Source: CBDULX01 sp965368175
Lineage (GTDB): Bacteria > Pseudomonadota > Gammaproteobacteria > SZUA-229
Reading direction: 5' to 3'
NCBI GenBank assembly: GCA_965368175.1
Contig: CBDULX010000010.1
Location: 1-30,841, forward strand
DNA: 30,841 nucleotides
Numbering within the stretch: position 1 is the stretch's first letter; each line of letters opens with the position of its first letter. The notes beneath the pieces were generated by a model, which saw nothing but the letters and a program-made list of their open reading frames with translations, was not told the origin of the DNA and did not search any database. This document shows positions 9,001-17,574 of this stretch, piece after piece. A program made the translations under genes and the position numbers.

Positions 9001-11735
9001 ATTATGCATTACCAACTGAGACTCCTGGAGATTATGTCCTCAGGATTAAAGATAGTTCGGGTATGGAACTTAATCGAGTTAAATTCAGTATTGCTGGTGA
9101 AGCCAACCTGGCACGTAATCTTGAAAAAAATGCTGAGCTTCAGATTAAGCTGAATAAATCGGATTACACGCCGGGTGAGATGATTGACGTCAGTATTCGC
9201 GCCCCATATATCGGAGCCGGTCTGATTACCATCGAACGAGATAAGGTGTACAGCTACAAGTGGTTTAAAACGAATTCCACCAGTTCGATCCAGTCCATAA
9301 AATTGCCTTCGGGGATCGAAGGTAATGCCTATGTTAATGTCAGTTTTGTTCGTGATACTGGCTCAGCAGAAATCTACATGAGTCCACTGAGTTATGGTGT
9401 TGCAGCTTTCACAGTCAGTCGAGATGCAAGGAAAAATAAAGTATCGCTGGAAGTGCCTTATCTGATTCGCCCCGGTGAACCGGTGGAGATTAAATACACA
9501 ACTCAATACCCGGGTAAGGTAGTTGTCTTTGCGGTGGATGAAGGGATTTTGCAGGTGGCCAGTTACACCACGCCGAATCCGCTTAACCACTTTTTTCGCA
9601 AACGGGCACTGGAAGTAGAAACGGCGCAGATATTAGACCAGATACTGCCTGAGTATTCAGTGGTGCGAGAAATTGCTGCTGCCGGTGGCGGTATGTATGA
9701 AGCAGATAGCAGTAATCTTAATCCGTTCAAGCGACGAACTCAGAAGCCCGTAGTCTACTGGTCCGGGATTATTGATAGTGATGGGAAAGGCGGCAGTCTG
9801 AGGTATACGGTGCCGGATTACTACAATGGAACCTTACGTTTCATGGCGGTGGTGGTGTCCGCAGATACCATGGGTGCCACGGAGCAAAAATCACTGGCTC
9901 GTGGGCACTTTGTACTGAGTCCTAATGTGCCAACATTTGTCGCACCAGGTGATGAATTTAGTATCAGTCTGAATGTGGCGAATAATGTCGAGGGCTCGGG
10001 TAAAGGGGCTAAAGTCAAAGTTGAACTGCAAACTTCAGATCAGCTTGAACTTGTGAAGCCATCTGAAACAGAGCTGATGATCGACGAAGGCCGTGAAAAG
10101 TCTGTGCGATTCAATCTCAGGGCCAGAGCAGGACAACTGGGCTCGGCTAATTTGAAATTTTCCGCATCGACCTCGGGTAAATCGGCTTCAGCATCGGTAG
10201 ATCTGAGTGTGCGACCGGCCATACCTCGTATGGTTGATGTGAAAGGCAGCTATGTGCAGCAGCAATCGGTCGATGTAAAACTGGCCCGTGACATGTTTGC
10301 AGAATTCAGAACACGTGAGTTGATGGTGTCAGCAACGCCCATGGGAATAGCCAGTGGGTTGATTCGCTATCTGGATGATTATCCCTATTTGTGTACCGAA
10401 CAACTGGTGAGTAAGGTGTTTCCTCTGGTTGCATTGAAAGACCATGCTGAGTTTGCTATCGATCGAGAAAAAGCTCAGTCAGGCATAGACTCACTGGTGG
10501 ATATACTGCGTTCACGTCAGAATGCAGAAGGGGCATTCGGATTCTGGGCGGCCAATTCACATGTGTCGCCTATACAAAGTCTGTACACCCTGCATTTTTT
10601 ACGCAGCGCTCAGGAGCATGGTTTTGTCATTCCACAATCGATGATTATTCGTAGTCTGGAATATGCCAGGACAATGGCGCAGATTGATATCGATAATATC
10701 AATGATGCACGTGTTCGTGCTTATGCCATTTATCTCCTGACCGACAGTGGAGAAGTCACCACGCGTTATCTTAATGAATTGAATGAACAGATGGACAAGT
10801 TCTACAAAAATAAATGGCAACAGGAAATCAGTCGAGCATATATGGCGGCTGCATTCAAATTATTGCAACTGGATAATGAAGCCCAGGCATTAATTGAAGA
10901 TATGAAACTGGGTGTGAAGGTAGAAACCGATTATGCGGTATTTTATGACGGATTGAGCCGAGATGCACAATTGCTCTATATTTTATCCCGGCATTTTCCA
11001 GAACGACTTCAGGGTATTGATGGCAAGGTATTAAATGCAATCGTTGATCCTGTGAACGAGGGTTATTTCAACACACTGTCATCCTCTTACAGCATACTGG
11101 CACTGTCAGCCTATGCTAAACGAGCGGGCCAGGCAGAGGATTTAATGCTGACTATTCAGGGCATCGATGCTGGTGGTAAGGCCACATCGATTGAATTACC
11201 CAAAGCACTGTACGCAAAATTTGATGTGGATGAGCAGCACGTCAAACTGAAACTGAATGCTTCAGCGGGTGAACAGCCGGTTTTCTATCAATTGACACAA
11301 GCAGGGTTTGATCGGGCGTTACCGGCCAGTCCCATACAGCAGGGGATAGAAATTCATCGAGAATATCGCGATAGCCAGGGACAGATTGTAAACAGGATTA
11401 AAATGGGCGAAGAGATGGAAGTTCGCTTACAGGTCCGTTCGGTGGATGGCGCTTATCATTACAATGTTGCAATCGTCGATCTGTTGCCTGGAGGATTTGA
11501 GCTAGTGCTGGATAGCACACGCGCACAAGCTAACCAATGGGTGGCTGATTATATGGATCTACGTGAAGATCGGATTGTGCTGTATGGCACTCTGGGTAAA
11601 GAAGCACAGTCATTGAATTATCGTATAAAGGCGACTAACCGGGGGCAATATGTGGTTGCTCCGCCCTATGCCGAGAGCATGTATAACCGAAAAATTCGTT
11701 ATCGTGGGCTGGGATCACGCATCGAGGTTGAATAA
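6051..11735 (+). CDS. yfhM: Bacterial alpha-2-macroglobulin with thioester (YfhM-like), membrane-anchored
   Basis: Periplasmic protease-trapping protein of 1894 aa, longer than E. coli YfhM (1653 aa). A cytoplasmic N-terminus and a membrane segment at about 40-53 are followed by the large periplasmic part. There is no lipobox cysteine, unlike E. coli YfhM, so this looks like a signal anchor. Macroglobulin domains include DRGIYRPGDRF near 670. FAVDEGIL lies near 1163 and the A2M segment VPDYYNGTLRFMAV near 1250. The thioester motif is CTEQ at 1448-1451 in the helical thioester domain. Cys1448 is the only cysteine I find in the whole protein. A good Shine-Dalgarno (AAGGA, 6 bases before the ATG) supports the start. 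pbpC follows after 6 bases, the usual pairing, which suggests joint defence and repair of the cell wall after attack. Confidence 0.93.
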   Translation: MSDSNIENSEQENQPSSSSAKGLLATINNWRKNNKWKFRGLLLVVIVMFVWYLNLPEPNTIKVYLNAPGVTDLTVEKPVPDPVVIEFGDSAAALADIDKVINSGIQLSPATTGEWRWQSDRRLVFTPGEDWKVKTAYSISLSKNLFPTHVLLDQYKLSFKTASFTGELVHTEFYQDPSQPKLKKLVSTVRFSHIVDQKEFKSRVSLIMKNADQRVKDEGKAYPFNVSFNKAGYEAYIHSDPISMPLKDQLLVLTIDDSVRSAEGGVTISDDLVASVSVPGMYSFFRVSSSQVTLVRDEHNDPEQVLIIETTDGVQENILQQSLQVYLLPNDRPADKSRKLAKNYYWNRTEEIGPDILKLSEQLELIHLDADREFATQHSFKLEVPPQRHIYVKVNKGIESAGGYILAETYDGINRIPEYQSEIEIMGEGSVLSLAGDKKLSVVSRGNQALVFEVGYVLPSQVQHLVSQTSGQFQNPQFSHYQFDEDNITQRFHEVRNLPAVAPGKSQFTSFDFSRYLNSIEVKNRSGVFLLTISGWDYANKRKTGVSTRRLILMTDLGMLVKKNSDRSRDLFLMSIKKGEPVSGAGVSVLGKNGLAIYQTNTDGSGAAQIPDLKEFTHDRTPTVIYITDNNDISFIPYDRYDRQLDLSRFDIGGMRQHGNQDALSAYLFSDRGIYRPGDRFNIGIIVKSSDWSGNLSNIPLQAVITDPRGLVIKDTQFALSEAGFETLSYDTRDSSPTGEYEIRLYLVKDEYDRNLLGSTSIKLEEFLPDRMKISSRFSQERAMGWVHPKDLTARVSLKNLYGTAATDRRVSASMTLSPYNPVFSKYSAFRFYDPLKADKGFTERLQETTTDQQGEAEIVLDLERFASASYNVSLQVNGFEAEGGRSVSTERSVLVSAREFLVGYKADGKLDYVGKDSKRQLRFIAIDPALELTHAEGLKLELIEQRYISALVKQDNGTFKYQSVLKEKSMAEEPLKISDQGLDYALPTETPGDYVLRIKDSSGMELNRVKFSIAGEANLARNLEKNAELQIKLNKSDYTPGEMIDVSIRAPYIGAGLITIERDKVYSYKWFKTNSTSSIQSIKLPSGIEGNAYVNVSFVRDTGSAEIYMSPLSYGVAAFTVSRDARKNKVSLEVPYLIRPGEPVEIKYTTQYPGKVVVFAVDEGILQVASYTTPNPLNHFFRKRALEVETAQILDQILPEYSVVREIAAAGGGMYEADSSNLNPFKRRTQKPVVYWSGIIDSDGKGGSLRYTVPDYYNGTLRFMAVVVSADTMGATEQKSLARGHFVLSPNVPTFVAPGDEFSISLNVANNVEGSGKGAKVKVELQTSDQLELVKPSETELMIDEGREKSVRFNLRARAGQLGSANLKFSASTSGKSASASVDLSVRPAIPRMVDVKGSYVQQQSVDVKLARDMFAEFRTRELMVSATPMGIASGLIRYLDDYPYLCTEQLVSKVFPLVALKDHAEFAIDREKAQSGIDSLVDILRSRQNAEGAFGFWAANSHVSPIQSLYTLHFLRSAQEHGFVIPQSMIIRSLEYARTMAQIDIDNINDARVRAYAIYLLTDSGEVTTRYLNELNEQMDKFYKNKWQQEISRAYMAAAFKLLQLDNEAQALIEDMKLGVKVETDYAVFYDGLSRDAQLLYILSRHFPERLQGIDGKVLNAIVDPVNEGYFNTLSSSYSILALSAYAKRAGQAEDLMLTIQGIDAGGKATSIELPKALYAKFDVDEQHVKLKLNASAGEQPVFYQLTQAGFDRALPASPIQQGIEIHREYRDSQGQIVNRIKMGEEMEVRLQVRSVDGAYHYNVAIVDLLPGGFELVLDSTRAQANQWVADYMDLREDRIVLYGTLGKEAQSLNYRIKATNRGQYVVAPPYAESMYNRKIRYRGLGSRIEVE

Positions 11736-11741
11736 GGCGCT

Positions 11742-14066
11742 ATGTTTAACTGGATAGCTCACCGATGGCGATGGTTGGTCGTCATCGGTGTGTTTGTTTT
11801 AAGTCTGTTAATCGGTATACCTAAGCCCGGTCTTTATGATAACAAGCCAGTATCTCAGGCCGTGTATGACCGTCATCATCAACTGCTGCGTCTTACCCTG
11901 TCCAGTGATGAAAAATATCGGCTGCGTGTTGCCCTGAAAGATATTGCACCGGTACTTCAGAAAGCCACCTTGCTGTATGAAGACCGATATTTTTATCAGC
12001 ATTATGGTACTAATCCGGTGGCCCTGTTAAAAGCGGCATGGATGACCTATATAACCGGTTCGGTACGAGTCGGGGCTTCAACCATTAGCATGCAACTGGC
12101 CAGATTGAGATTCGGTCTTCATACCCAGAGTATTATCGGGAAGCTGGTCCAGATAGTCCGGGCTCTGCAACTGGAATGGCACTATAGCAAGGATCAGATT
12201 CTTGAGGCCTATTTAAATCTGGCGCCCTATGGTGGCAATATTGAAGGTATTGCTGCAGCCAGTTTGATTTATTTTAATAAAAACGCCGATAAACTCAGTT
12301 TGCATGAAGCCTTAACCCTGGCGGTCATTCCTCAGAGTCCTGTGTATCGTAGCCTTGACAGGGGTAGTAATAATTTTGGTTTAATTCGGGCAAGGGATGA
12401 GTTGATTGAACGCTGGCTCGAGGCTTATCCTGAGACACAGCAACAGGCCGCCACATTCAAGTTACCGCTGCAGGCCCGAAGTCGTAAACAGATGCCTTTC
12501 TATGCGCCGCATTTTGTAAATGCCTACCTGCAAGCTACCTCACAGCAGGAGAATTATTCAAGCCTGGATTTAGGCTTACAGCAGTTAGTGGAGCGAACCA
12601 TTCATCAATATGTAGAAGCAAGACAATCTGACGGTATATACAATGCTACAGCACTGCTGGTGGATTATCGTGATATGTCTATCAGAGCGATGGTAGGCTC
12701 AGCGGATTTTTTTAATACCGATATCCATGGCCAGGTTAACGGCGCTCTGGCCCTGAGATCTCCCGGTTCGACACTGAAGCCGTTTATTTATGCTCTGGGC
12801 CTGGAGCAGGGATTGATTCATACCCAGTCCATGCTCAAGGATGCTCCCAGCAGTTTTGGTGCCTATAACCCAGAAAATTATGACCAGGATTTCAGTGGCC
12901 CTGTATCGGTGACCCAGGCCCTGGTAAAAAGCCGTAATATTCCTGCCGTGAGCATAGCTTCAAAATTACAATCACCAGACCTGTACGATTTTTTAAACCT
13001 GGCCGATGTGGATTTACCAGAACCCAGACAACATTATGGTTTATCTCTGGTACTGGGTGGTGCTGAGGTATCCATGCAATCACTGGTTAAGTTGTATGCC
13101 ATGCTGGCCAATAAAGGCCAGTTGAGATCCTTACAATGGAGCATGGAAGCGCATGAGCCTGGGCGACGTCAGCTTTTATCGGAACAGGCGAGCTACCTGA
13201 GCCTGAAAATGCTGGGGGAAAATCCACGGCCTAAACAAAGTCTGCATAAAGCCTGGTTAAAAAGCTCAATGCCGGTGTACTGGAAAACAGGTACCTCCTA
13301 TGGTTACAGAGATGCCTGGAGTGTAGGCGTATTTGGGCCCTATGTACTGGCCATATGGGTGGGTAACTTCCAGGGGGATGGCAACCCTGCTTTAGTCGGG
13401 CGCAGGGCTGCCGCACCAATTTTTTTTCGTATCGTTGATGCCATCCGGGCACAATCGCCCGCTATTCAACAAGTAAGAATCTATGCACCGGACAGTGTGA
13501 AACAGGTTAAGGTGTGTCATCTGTCAGGTGATATTGCTAGCGATCACTGCCTGATTAAACAAAGTGCTGGATTCATACCCGGTGTGTCTCCGATTAAAAA
13601 ATGCATAATCCACAGAAAAATACATATCGATAAACTCAGTGGTTTAAGGGCCTGCAAAGAAGGACCAAATACACAGTCACAGGTGTATGAGTTCTGGCCA
13701 TCCGATCTACTGGCCGTATTTCGGGATGCCGGGATTGCTCGTAAATTACCACCTCCATATTTACCTGAGTGTGAACAGCAGTCTTACACAGCTGCTGGTC
13801 TGAAGCCCTCCATCAACTCACCACTGAAAAAAGTCAGTTATATTATTAGAGCTAATCAACAGCATGATCAAACCATAGCTTTTAGTGCAACCACCGATGC
13901 AGATGTGCGTCGTCTTTACTGGTTTGTAAATGAAAGTTATGCAGGACAGGTTCTAGCTGAGAAACCGCTATACTGGCCAAGCCGCCCAGGTAAGTTTATG
14001 GTCAGGGTCATTGATGACCATGGCCGTTCAGATTCAAGGGAGCTTAATGTGGCGGTGGGGAAATGA
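11742..14066 (+). CDS. pbpC: Penicillin-binding protein 1C (bifunctional glycosyltransferase/transpeptidase)
   Basis: Class A peptidoglycan synthase of 774 aa (E. coli PBP1C is 770). It has an N-terminal membrane anchor (about 11-25). The GT51 glycosyltransferase domain has catalytic E80 in EDRYFYQHYG, GASTISMQ at 111-118, and the segment ending in EAYLNLAPYGGNIEG. The transpeptidase domain has SxxK at S343-K346, SRN at 397-399 and KTG at 515-517. The C-terminal region of about 80 residues fits the BiPBP_C domain of PBP1C. All catalytic residues are present. The gene begins 6 bases after the macroglobulin gene and is surely cotranscribed with it. No terminator is seen in the 66 bases before the convergent GGDEF gene. 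Confidence 0.95.
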   Translation: MFNWIAHRWRWLVVIGVFVLSLLIGIPKPGLYDNKPVSQAVYDRHHQLLRLTLSSDEKYRLRVALKDIAPVLQKATLLYEDRYFYQHYGTNPVALLKAAWMTYITGSVRVGASTISMQLARLRFGLHTQSIIGKLVQIVRALQLEWHYSKDQILEAYLNLAPYGGNIEGIAAASLIYFNKNADKLSLHEALTLAVIPQSPVYRSLDRGSNNFGLIRARDELIERWLEAYPETQQQAATFKLPLQARSRKQMPFYAPHFVNAYLQATSQQENYSSLDLGLQQLVERTIHQYVEARQSDGIYNATALLVDYRDMSIRAMVGSADFFNTDIHGQVNGALALRSPGSTLKPFIYALGLEQGLIHTQSMLKDAPSSFGAYNPENYDQDFSGPVSVTQALVKSRNIPAVSIASKLQSPDLYDFLNLADVDLPEPRQHYGLSLVLGGAEVSMQSLVKLYAMLANKGQLRSLQWSMEAHEPGRRQLLSEQASYLSLKMLGENPRPKQSLHKAWLKSSMPVYWKTGTSYGYRDAWSVGVFGPYVLAIWVGNFQGDGNPALVGRRAAAPIFFRIVDAIRAQSPAIQQVRIYAPDSVKQVKVCHLSGDIASDHCLIKQSAGFIPGVSPIKKCIIHRKIHIDKLSGLRACKEGPNTQSQVYEFWPSDLLAVFRDAGIARKLPPPYLPECEQQSYTAAGLKPSINSPLKKVSYIIRANQQHDQTIAFSATTDADVRRLYWFVNESYAGQVLAEKPLYWPSRPGKFMVRVIDDHGRSDSRELNVAVGK

Positions 14067-14132
14067 GGTTCCCCAGGTTGAAATTTTATTGCTTTTATCT
14101 GGCATACTCATGAGGATAGTGGCTTTCTCTGG

Positions 14133-15110
14133 TTATTTATCCTGTTCCGGTAACAGGTGATATATAGCAACCTGATTGCGTCCGTGTTCTTTTGCGTAGT
14201 AAAGGGATTTATCTGAGCATTCCAGCCATTCCTGGTAAGAGTTTATCTCGTCATTAACTTCGGCAATACCCAGACTGACGGTATATTTAATAGTCTGACC
14301 CTCATACTCAATGCTACAGGCTTCTATTGTTTCTCTCAGTCGTTCAGCAAATATCTTCGCATTTTCTGCCCGGGTATCCACCAGAATCACAGTGAATTCT
14401 TCACCACCATAACGACCTGCAATGTCGGTGGTACGCATGTTATCTCGTAGCATACGAGCAGTTTCACGGATGACTTCATCACCTGCCTGATGACCATAGG
14501 TGTCATTAACTTTTTTGAAATGATCAATGTCGAAAATAACCAGTGATGAGATCTGACCGGTGCGTTTAATACGTCTAAATTCATTGTTCAGGCATTCTTC
14601 CCAGTAACCGCGATTGTTTAACTGAGTGAGCATATCGGTTCTACTAAGTCCCTCAAGTTGCGTATTGGCTGTTTGTAACTGTTGTTTACTCACAGCCATA
14701 TCGGTAACGTCGTATATGATAATGCCTACATGATTAACCTGGCTATCTGCAGATTGTAATGGAATCAGTGTGATATTCTGGAACATAAAATCAGAGGCGC
14801 CGGTAATCGGGCGGTTGTTCTTGAACTTGAATAGATAGGGACGTTGTTCCCAGGTAGTAAACGCCCGATTGTTGAGCAGGAATACCGAGTCAATTTTTCG
14901 CTGGAACCATTTTTGAGGGATATCCTGGAATGCCTCGAAGATATTTTCGCCGATGGTGCTAGAAGCAGACAGGCTACCATGGTTCTGCATAAAACTGTTC
15001 CAGGTCTGGATTTTATACTCACGATCCAGGATAACCAGGCCGACGTCTATGTTCTGTAACATATCCATCAGCCAGTGCAGGTCTTTTACAACATTTTTTA
15101 ATTCACTCAT
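14133..15110 (-). CDS. PAS-GGDEF diguanylate cyclase
   Basis: Makes cyclic di-GMP from two GTP. The N-terminal PAS-like sensor domain spans about 12-135 (GLVILDREYKIQTWNSF to VGIIIYDVTD). A short helical linker leads to a GGDEF domain at about 156-320. The active-site loop is intact, GGEEF at 235-239. The inhibitory I-site RxxD (R226, D229) sits exactly five residues before it, so product inhibition is likely. No membrane segment is seen, so the enzyme is cytoplasmic. It starts 2 bases after the stop of the receiver-CheC gene and is therefore the last gene of that operon. Receiver partner and cyclase are probably linked in function; which signal the PAS domain senses is unknown. Confidence 0.93.
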   Translation of the reverse strand: MSELKNVVKDLHWLMDMLQNIDVGLVILDREYKIQTWNSFMQNHGSLSASSTIGENIFEAFQDIPQKWFQRKIDSVFLLNNRAFTTWEQRPYLFKFKNNRPITGASDFMFQNITLIPLQSADSQVNHVGIIIYDVTDMAVSKQQLQTANTQLEGLSRTDMLTQLNNRGYWEECLNNEFRRIKRTGQISSLVIFDIDHFKKVNDTYGHQAGDEVIRETARMLRDNMRTTDIAGRYGGEEFTVILVDTRAENAKIFAERLRETIEACSIEYEGQTIKYTVSLGIAEVNDEINSYQEWLECSDKSLYYAKEHGRNQVAIYHLLPEQDK

Positions 15111-15112
15111 GA

Positions 15113-16114
15113 TTAATCCAGGATATAGGACATACGGTCATTCATGGGTTTTAAAGAATCTTCGGTAAACAGAATTAACAGATCACACTGAATTTTTTTA
15201 TTATCAATATTGTAGGGGATCTCGATAGACAGTGTTTTGTTCCAGTGCATGCTGTCCTGTTTTAACAGATCTGCCATTTTGATATGGCGACCAAAGACAA
15301 CTGGATGACTCTGGCTGAAGGTGACGTCCAGCTGTTGAGTAAAGCCCTTGAGAAAAGCGCCAATCAGTATACTGGAAATGTCCATCAGCAATTCGATTTC
15401 AATGGTCTCGTCGATGTCACCTTTGTATTTCATGAGTTCAGCAATATCTTTCAGGTTGGTGTCATTGAATATCATCAAAGCTTCGCCAGATATCCCTGCA
15501 CCAATAAAACCCTGGCAAATGGCCGATTGTGAATTATTGAATTCGGCCTGGCTGAGTGCCATCTTAAGTTCATTGACTTCAATCATACTGACTTTTGGCA
15601 CAGATAAAATAACAAACACATCCAGCAGTTTTGCTAACAGGTTTGCTGCCTGCCCCATGGCTACATTGGCCACTTCCTGATAAGCGTCGTAAAGTGATAC
15701 TTCTATATCGACATGTTTCTTGTGTTTGACAGGGTGATCGTTCGTGGCACTGTATATGCCGTATTTATCAAGAATTCGGGTAATGTGATCGATATCGACC
15801 GGCTTTTTGATGAATTCCAGTGCTCCCTGATTGATCACTCGCTGATAAGCTTCAGGCTGGATATGGCCTGAAACCACGATAACCATGGTCGGCAGGTCAC
15901 TTTCACGAATAGCCGCCAGTACCTCATAACCATCCATTTTCGGCATATTGAGATCAAGAAACATAATCTCCGCCTTACCCTGTCGAATGAGGTCCAGGGC
16001 CTCAATTCCATTGCTAGCAAAACTGATGTCCACATCCCAGTCTACGGGCAAGGAACTGGCCATCTGTTTTCTGGCCAGGTTGGAATCATCACAGATTAAA
16101 ATAGGTAAGGGCAT
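15113..16114 (-). CDS. Response-regulator receiver fused to a CheC-like phosphatase domain
   Basis: The N-terminal receiver (1-118) has the acidic pair D9/D10, phospho-acceptor D54 (FLDLNMP), S82 and K104. The C-terminal half (about 135-325) resembles CheC/CheX. The first catalytic motif fits the CheC consensus exactly: D143-x3-E147-x2-N150-x22-P173. The second repeat is degenerate, D244-x2-S247-x22-P270, with Asp for Glu and Ser for Asn. I chose the ATG at 16114 (334 codons with stop). An in-frame TTG at 16123 would add three residues, and neither start has a Shine-Dalgarno. The protein may tune its own phosphorylation or that of a partner. The diguanylate cyclase gene follows after 2 bases and a GAF gene precedes it. 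No histidine kinase is adjacent. Confidence 0.85.
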   Translation of the reverse strand: MPLPILICDDSNLARKQMASSLPVDWDVDISFASNGIEALDLIRQGKAEIMFLDLNMPKMDGYEVLAAIRESDLPTMVIVVSGHIQPEAYQRVINQGALEFIKKPVDIDHITRILDKYGIYSATNDHPVKHKKHVDIEVSLYDAYQEVANVAMGQAANLLAKLLDVFVILSVPKVSMIEVNELKMALSQAEFNNSQSAICQGFIGAGISGEALMIFNDTNLKDIAELMKYKGDIDETIEIELLMDISSILIGAFLKGFTQQLDVTFSQSHPVVFGRHIKMADLLKQDSMHWNKTLSIEIPYNIDNKKIQCDLLILFTEDSLKPMNDRMSYILD

Positions 16115-16158
16115 ATTATTCAATATAAATGTTTATTTTGTATTATGGTACATTTTTC

Positions 16159-16650
16159 CTAGTATTGCTGAGTAAGCTGATATAGAACAGGTTCGATTTT
16201 TTTACCCATAGAGTGTAATAATTCAATTTCTTTATTCGAAAAATCCTGCTCCCTGACCTGAAAAGATGAGAAGTTTAAAGTACCGTCAATTTGCCCATTG
16301 TTATATAAGGGTATGCCCATATATGACTCCAGTTGAACGGCAACATAAATCGGGTGCAGAATCATGGTTGGAATCTTACCGACATGGAGATAACTAACAA
16401 AATCTCGGTTGTTAATGACGGCTTCGCAATAAGTGTGTTGTACCTCGAATTCCATGCCAGGTGAAAAAATATCACCCATGGCCGAGTAGACTGCTCGTAT
16501 AATGTAACGGTTTCCAATTACTTTGCTGATAATGCCTGTTTTCATTTCGAATTGATCACAACCCGCTTTCAAACCCTCAACCAGCCATGATTCGATATCA
16601 TCTGAGGTGGATTCCAGCCAATTTGCCAGTGACTTCAATGGCATAATCAT
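16159..16650 (-). CDS. GAF-domain sensor protein
   Basis: A small protein of 163 residues that is essentially one GAF domain. Recognisable parts are a first helix (IESWLVEGLKAGCDQFEM), GIISKVIGNRYIIRAVYS, a central FEVQHTYCEAVINNRD segment (compare the DTYC motif of many GAF domains) and YMGIPLYNNGQIDGTLNF. It has no output domain, so it probably acts through the proteins encoded next to it. The receiver-CheC gene begins about 45 bases downstream on the same strand, then the GGDEF gene. The start at 16650 has a Shine-Dalgarno-like AGGA just upstream. Ligand unknown; a cysteine in the HTYC position could serve metal or redox sensing, but that is a guess. Confidence 0.8.
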   Translation of the reverse strand: MIMPLKSLANWLESTSDDIESWLVEGLKAGCDQFEMKTGIISKVIGNRYIIRAVYSAMGDIFSPGMEFEVQHTYCEAVINNRDFVSYLHVGKIPTMILHPIYVAVQLESYMGIPLYNNGQIDGTLNFSSFQVREQDFSNKEIELLHSMGKKIEPVLYQLTQQY

Positions 16651-16678
16651 TTTTCCTGAAACTGATTTATATTTTTCT

Positions 16679-16684
16679 AGTATA
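16679..16684 (-). promoter_or_regulatory. Possible -10 box for the GAF/CheC/GGDEF operon
   Basis: On the minus strand TATACT (5 of 6 to the consensus) lies about 29 bases before the GAF start codon. No good -35 hexamer is found at the right distance, so this is a weak call. Confidence 0.3.
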
Positions 16685-16800
16685 GGTGAGTTTTCTGTAA
16701 GTGCTTAAATCAGGCAGGCGATATCCTGCTGTATTGTCGGTATTTCGATGTTGATATTAAGGGCACCCAAAGGGTATAAAGGTGGGCGCTGAAGCACACT

Positions 16801-17574
16801 TCAGCTCTTTGTGCCTATGCCTTTTTGCAATAAGCGTAAGGCAAACACAAACAGAAAACCTATGAAAATAACTGTAATTGTGAGTGCAGTGCCCAGATCG
16901 GTGTCAGATATTCCCAGTAATCCATAACGGAATGAGTTGATCATATACAGAATGGGATTGATCAGGGAGATGTTTTGCCAGAACTCGGGCAGCATTTCTA
17001 TGGAGTAGAAAATTCCACCGAGATAGGTCAGTGGTGTGAGGACAAAAGTTGGTATGATACTGATGTCATCGAAGCTGTTGGCATATACCGCATTGATAAA
17101 ACCCGCGATGGAAAAAAGTATGGATGTTAGCAGGAATACCACAACTGTAATTGTGTAGCTGTAAATCTGAATATCCGAGAAAAACATGGCGACAATAGTA
17201 ACCGCTAAACCCACAATCATGCCGCGGGCAACACCGCCAGCAACGAAGCCTGCCAGTACCAGGTAATTGGGTATAGGTGAAACCAGTAGTTCCTCTACAC
17301 TCCTGGAGAACTTGGCACTGTAGAAGGAGGACACCACGTTGGAGTAGGCATTGCTGATCACTGCCATCAGAATAAGACCAGGGACGATATAATCCATGTA
17401 ACGGAAACCGTCTATATCATCGATTTGAGACCCTATTAGATTTCCGAAAATGACAAAATATAAAGCCGTAGTAATGACTGGTGGTAACACTGTCTGTAGC
17501 CAGATGCGTATAAAACGCAGAAATTCTTTGATGACGATGGTTTTGAATGCGGTGTATTTTTCGGTCAGTGTCAT
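16801..17574 (-). CDS. yadH: ABC-2 type transporter permease (YadH-like)
   Basis: Inner-membrane permease of an ABC exporter, 257 aa, with about six membrane helices. It matches E. coli YadH closely from memory: RIWLQTVLPPVITTALYFVIFGNLIGS-type N-terminus, EELLVSPIPNYLVLAGFVAGG, then FDDISIIPTFVLTPLTYLGG and LINPILYMINSFRYGLLGI. The ATG overlaps the last 4 bases of the ATPase gene, so the two form one unit. The substrate is unknown, as for YadGH in E. coli. A small perfect inverted repeat (CTGAAG-CACA-CTTCAG, 16790-16805) spans the stop codon but lacks a T-run, so it is not a normal terminator. Confidence 0.93.
   Translation of the reverse strand: MTLTEKYTAFKTIVIKEFLRFIRIWLQTVLPPVITTALYFVIFGNLIGSQIDDIDGFRYMDYIVPGLILMAVISNAYSNVVSSFYSAKFSRSVEELLVSPIPNYLVLAGFVAGGVARGMIVGLAVTIVAMFFSDIQIYSYTITVVVFLLTSILFSIAGFINAVYANSFDDISIIPTFVLTPLTYLGGIFYSIEMLPEFWQNISLINPILYMINSFRYGLLGISDTDLGTALTITVIFIGFLFVFALRLLQKGIGTKS

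Noticed and set aside
16790..16805. Terminator at the end of yadH
   Set aside because: A perfect small inverted repeat, but with no T-run on the minus side.
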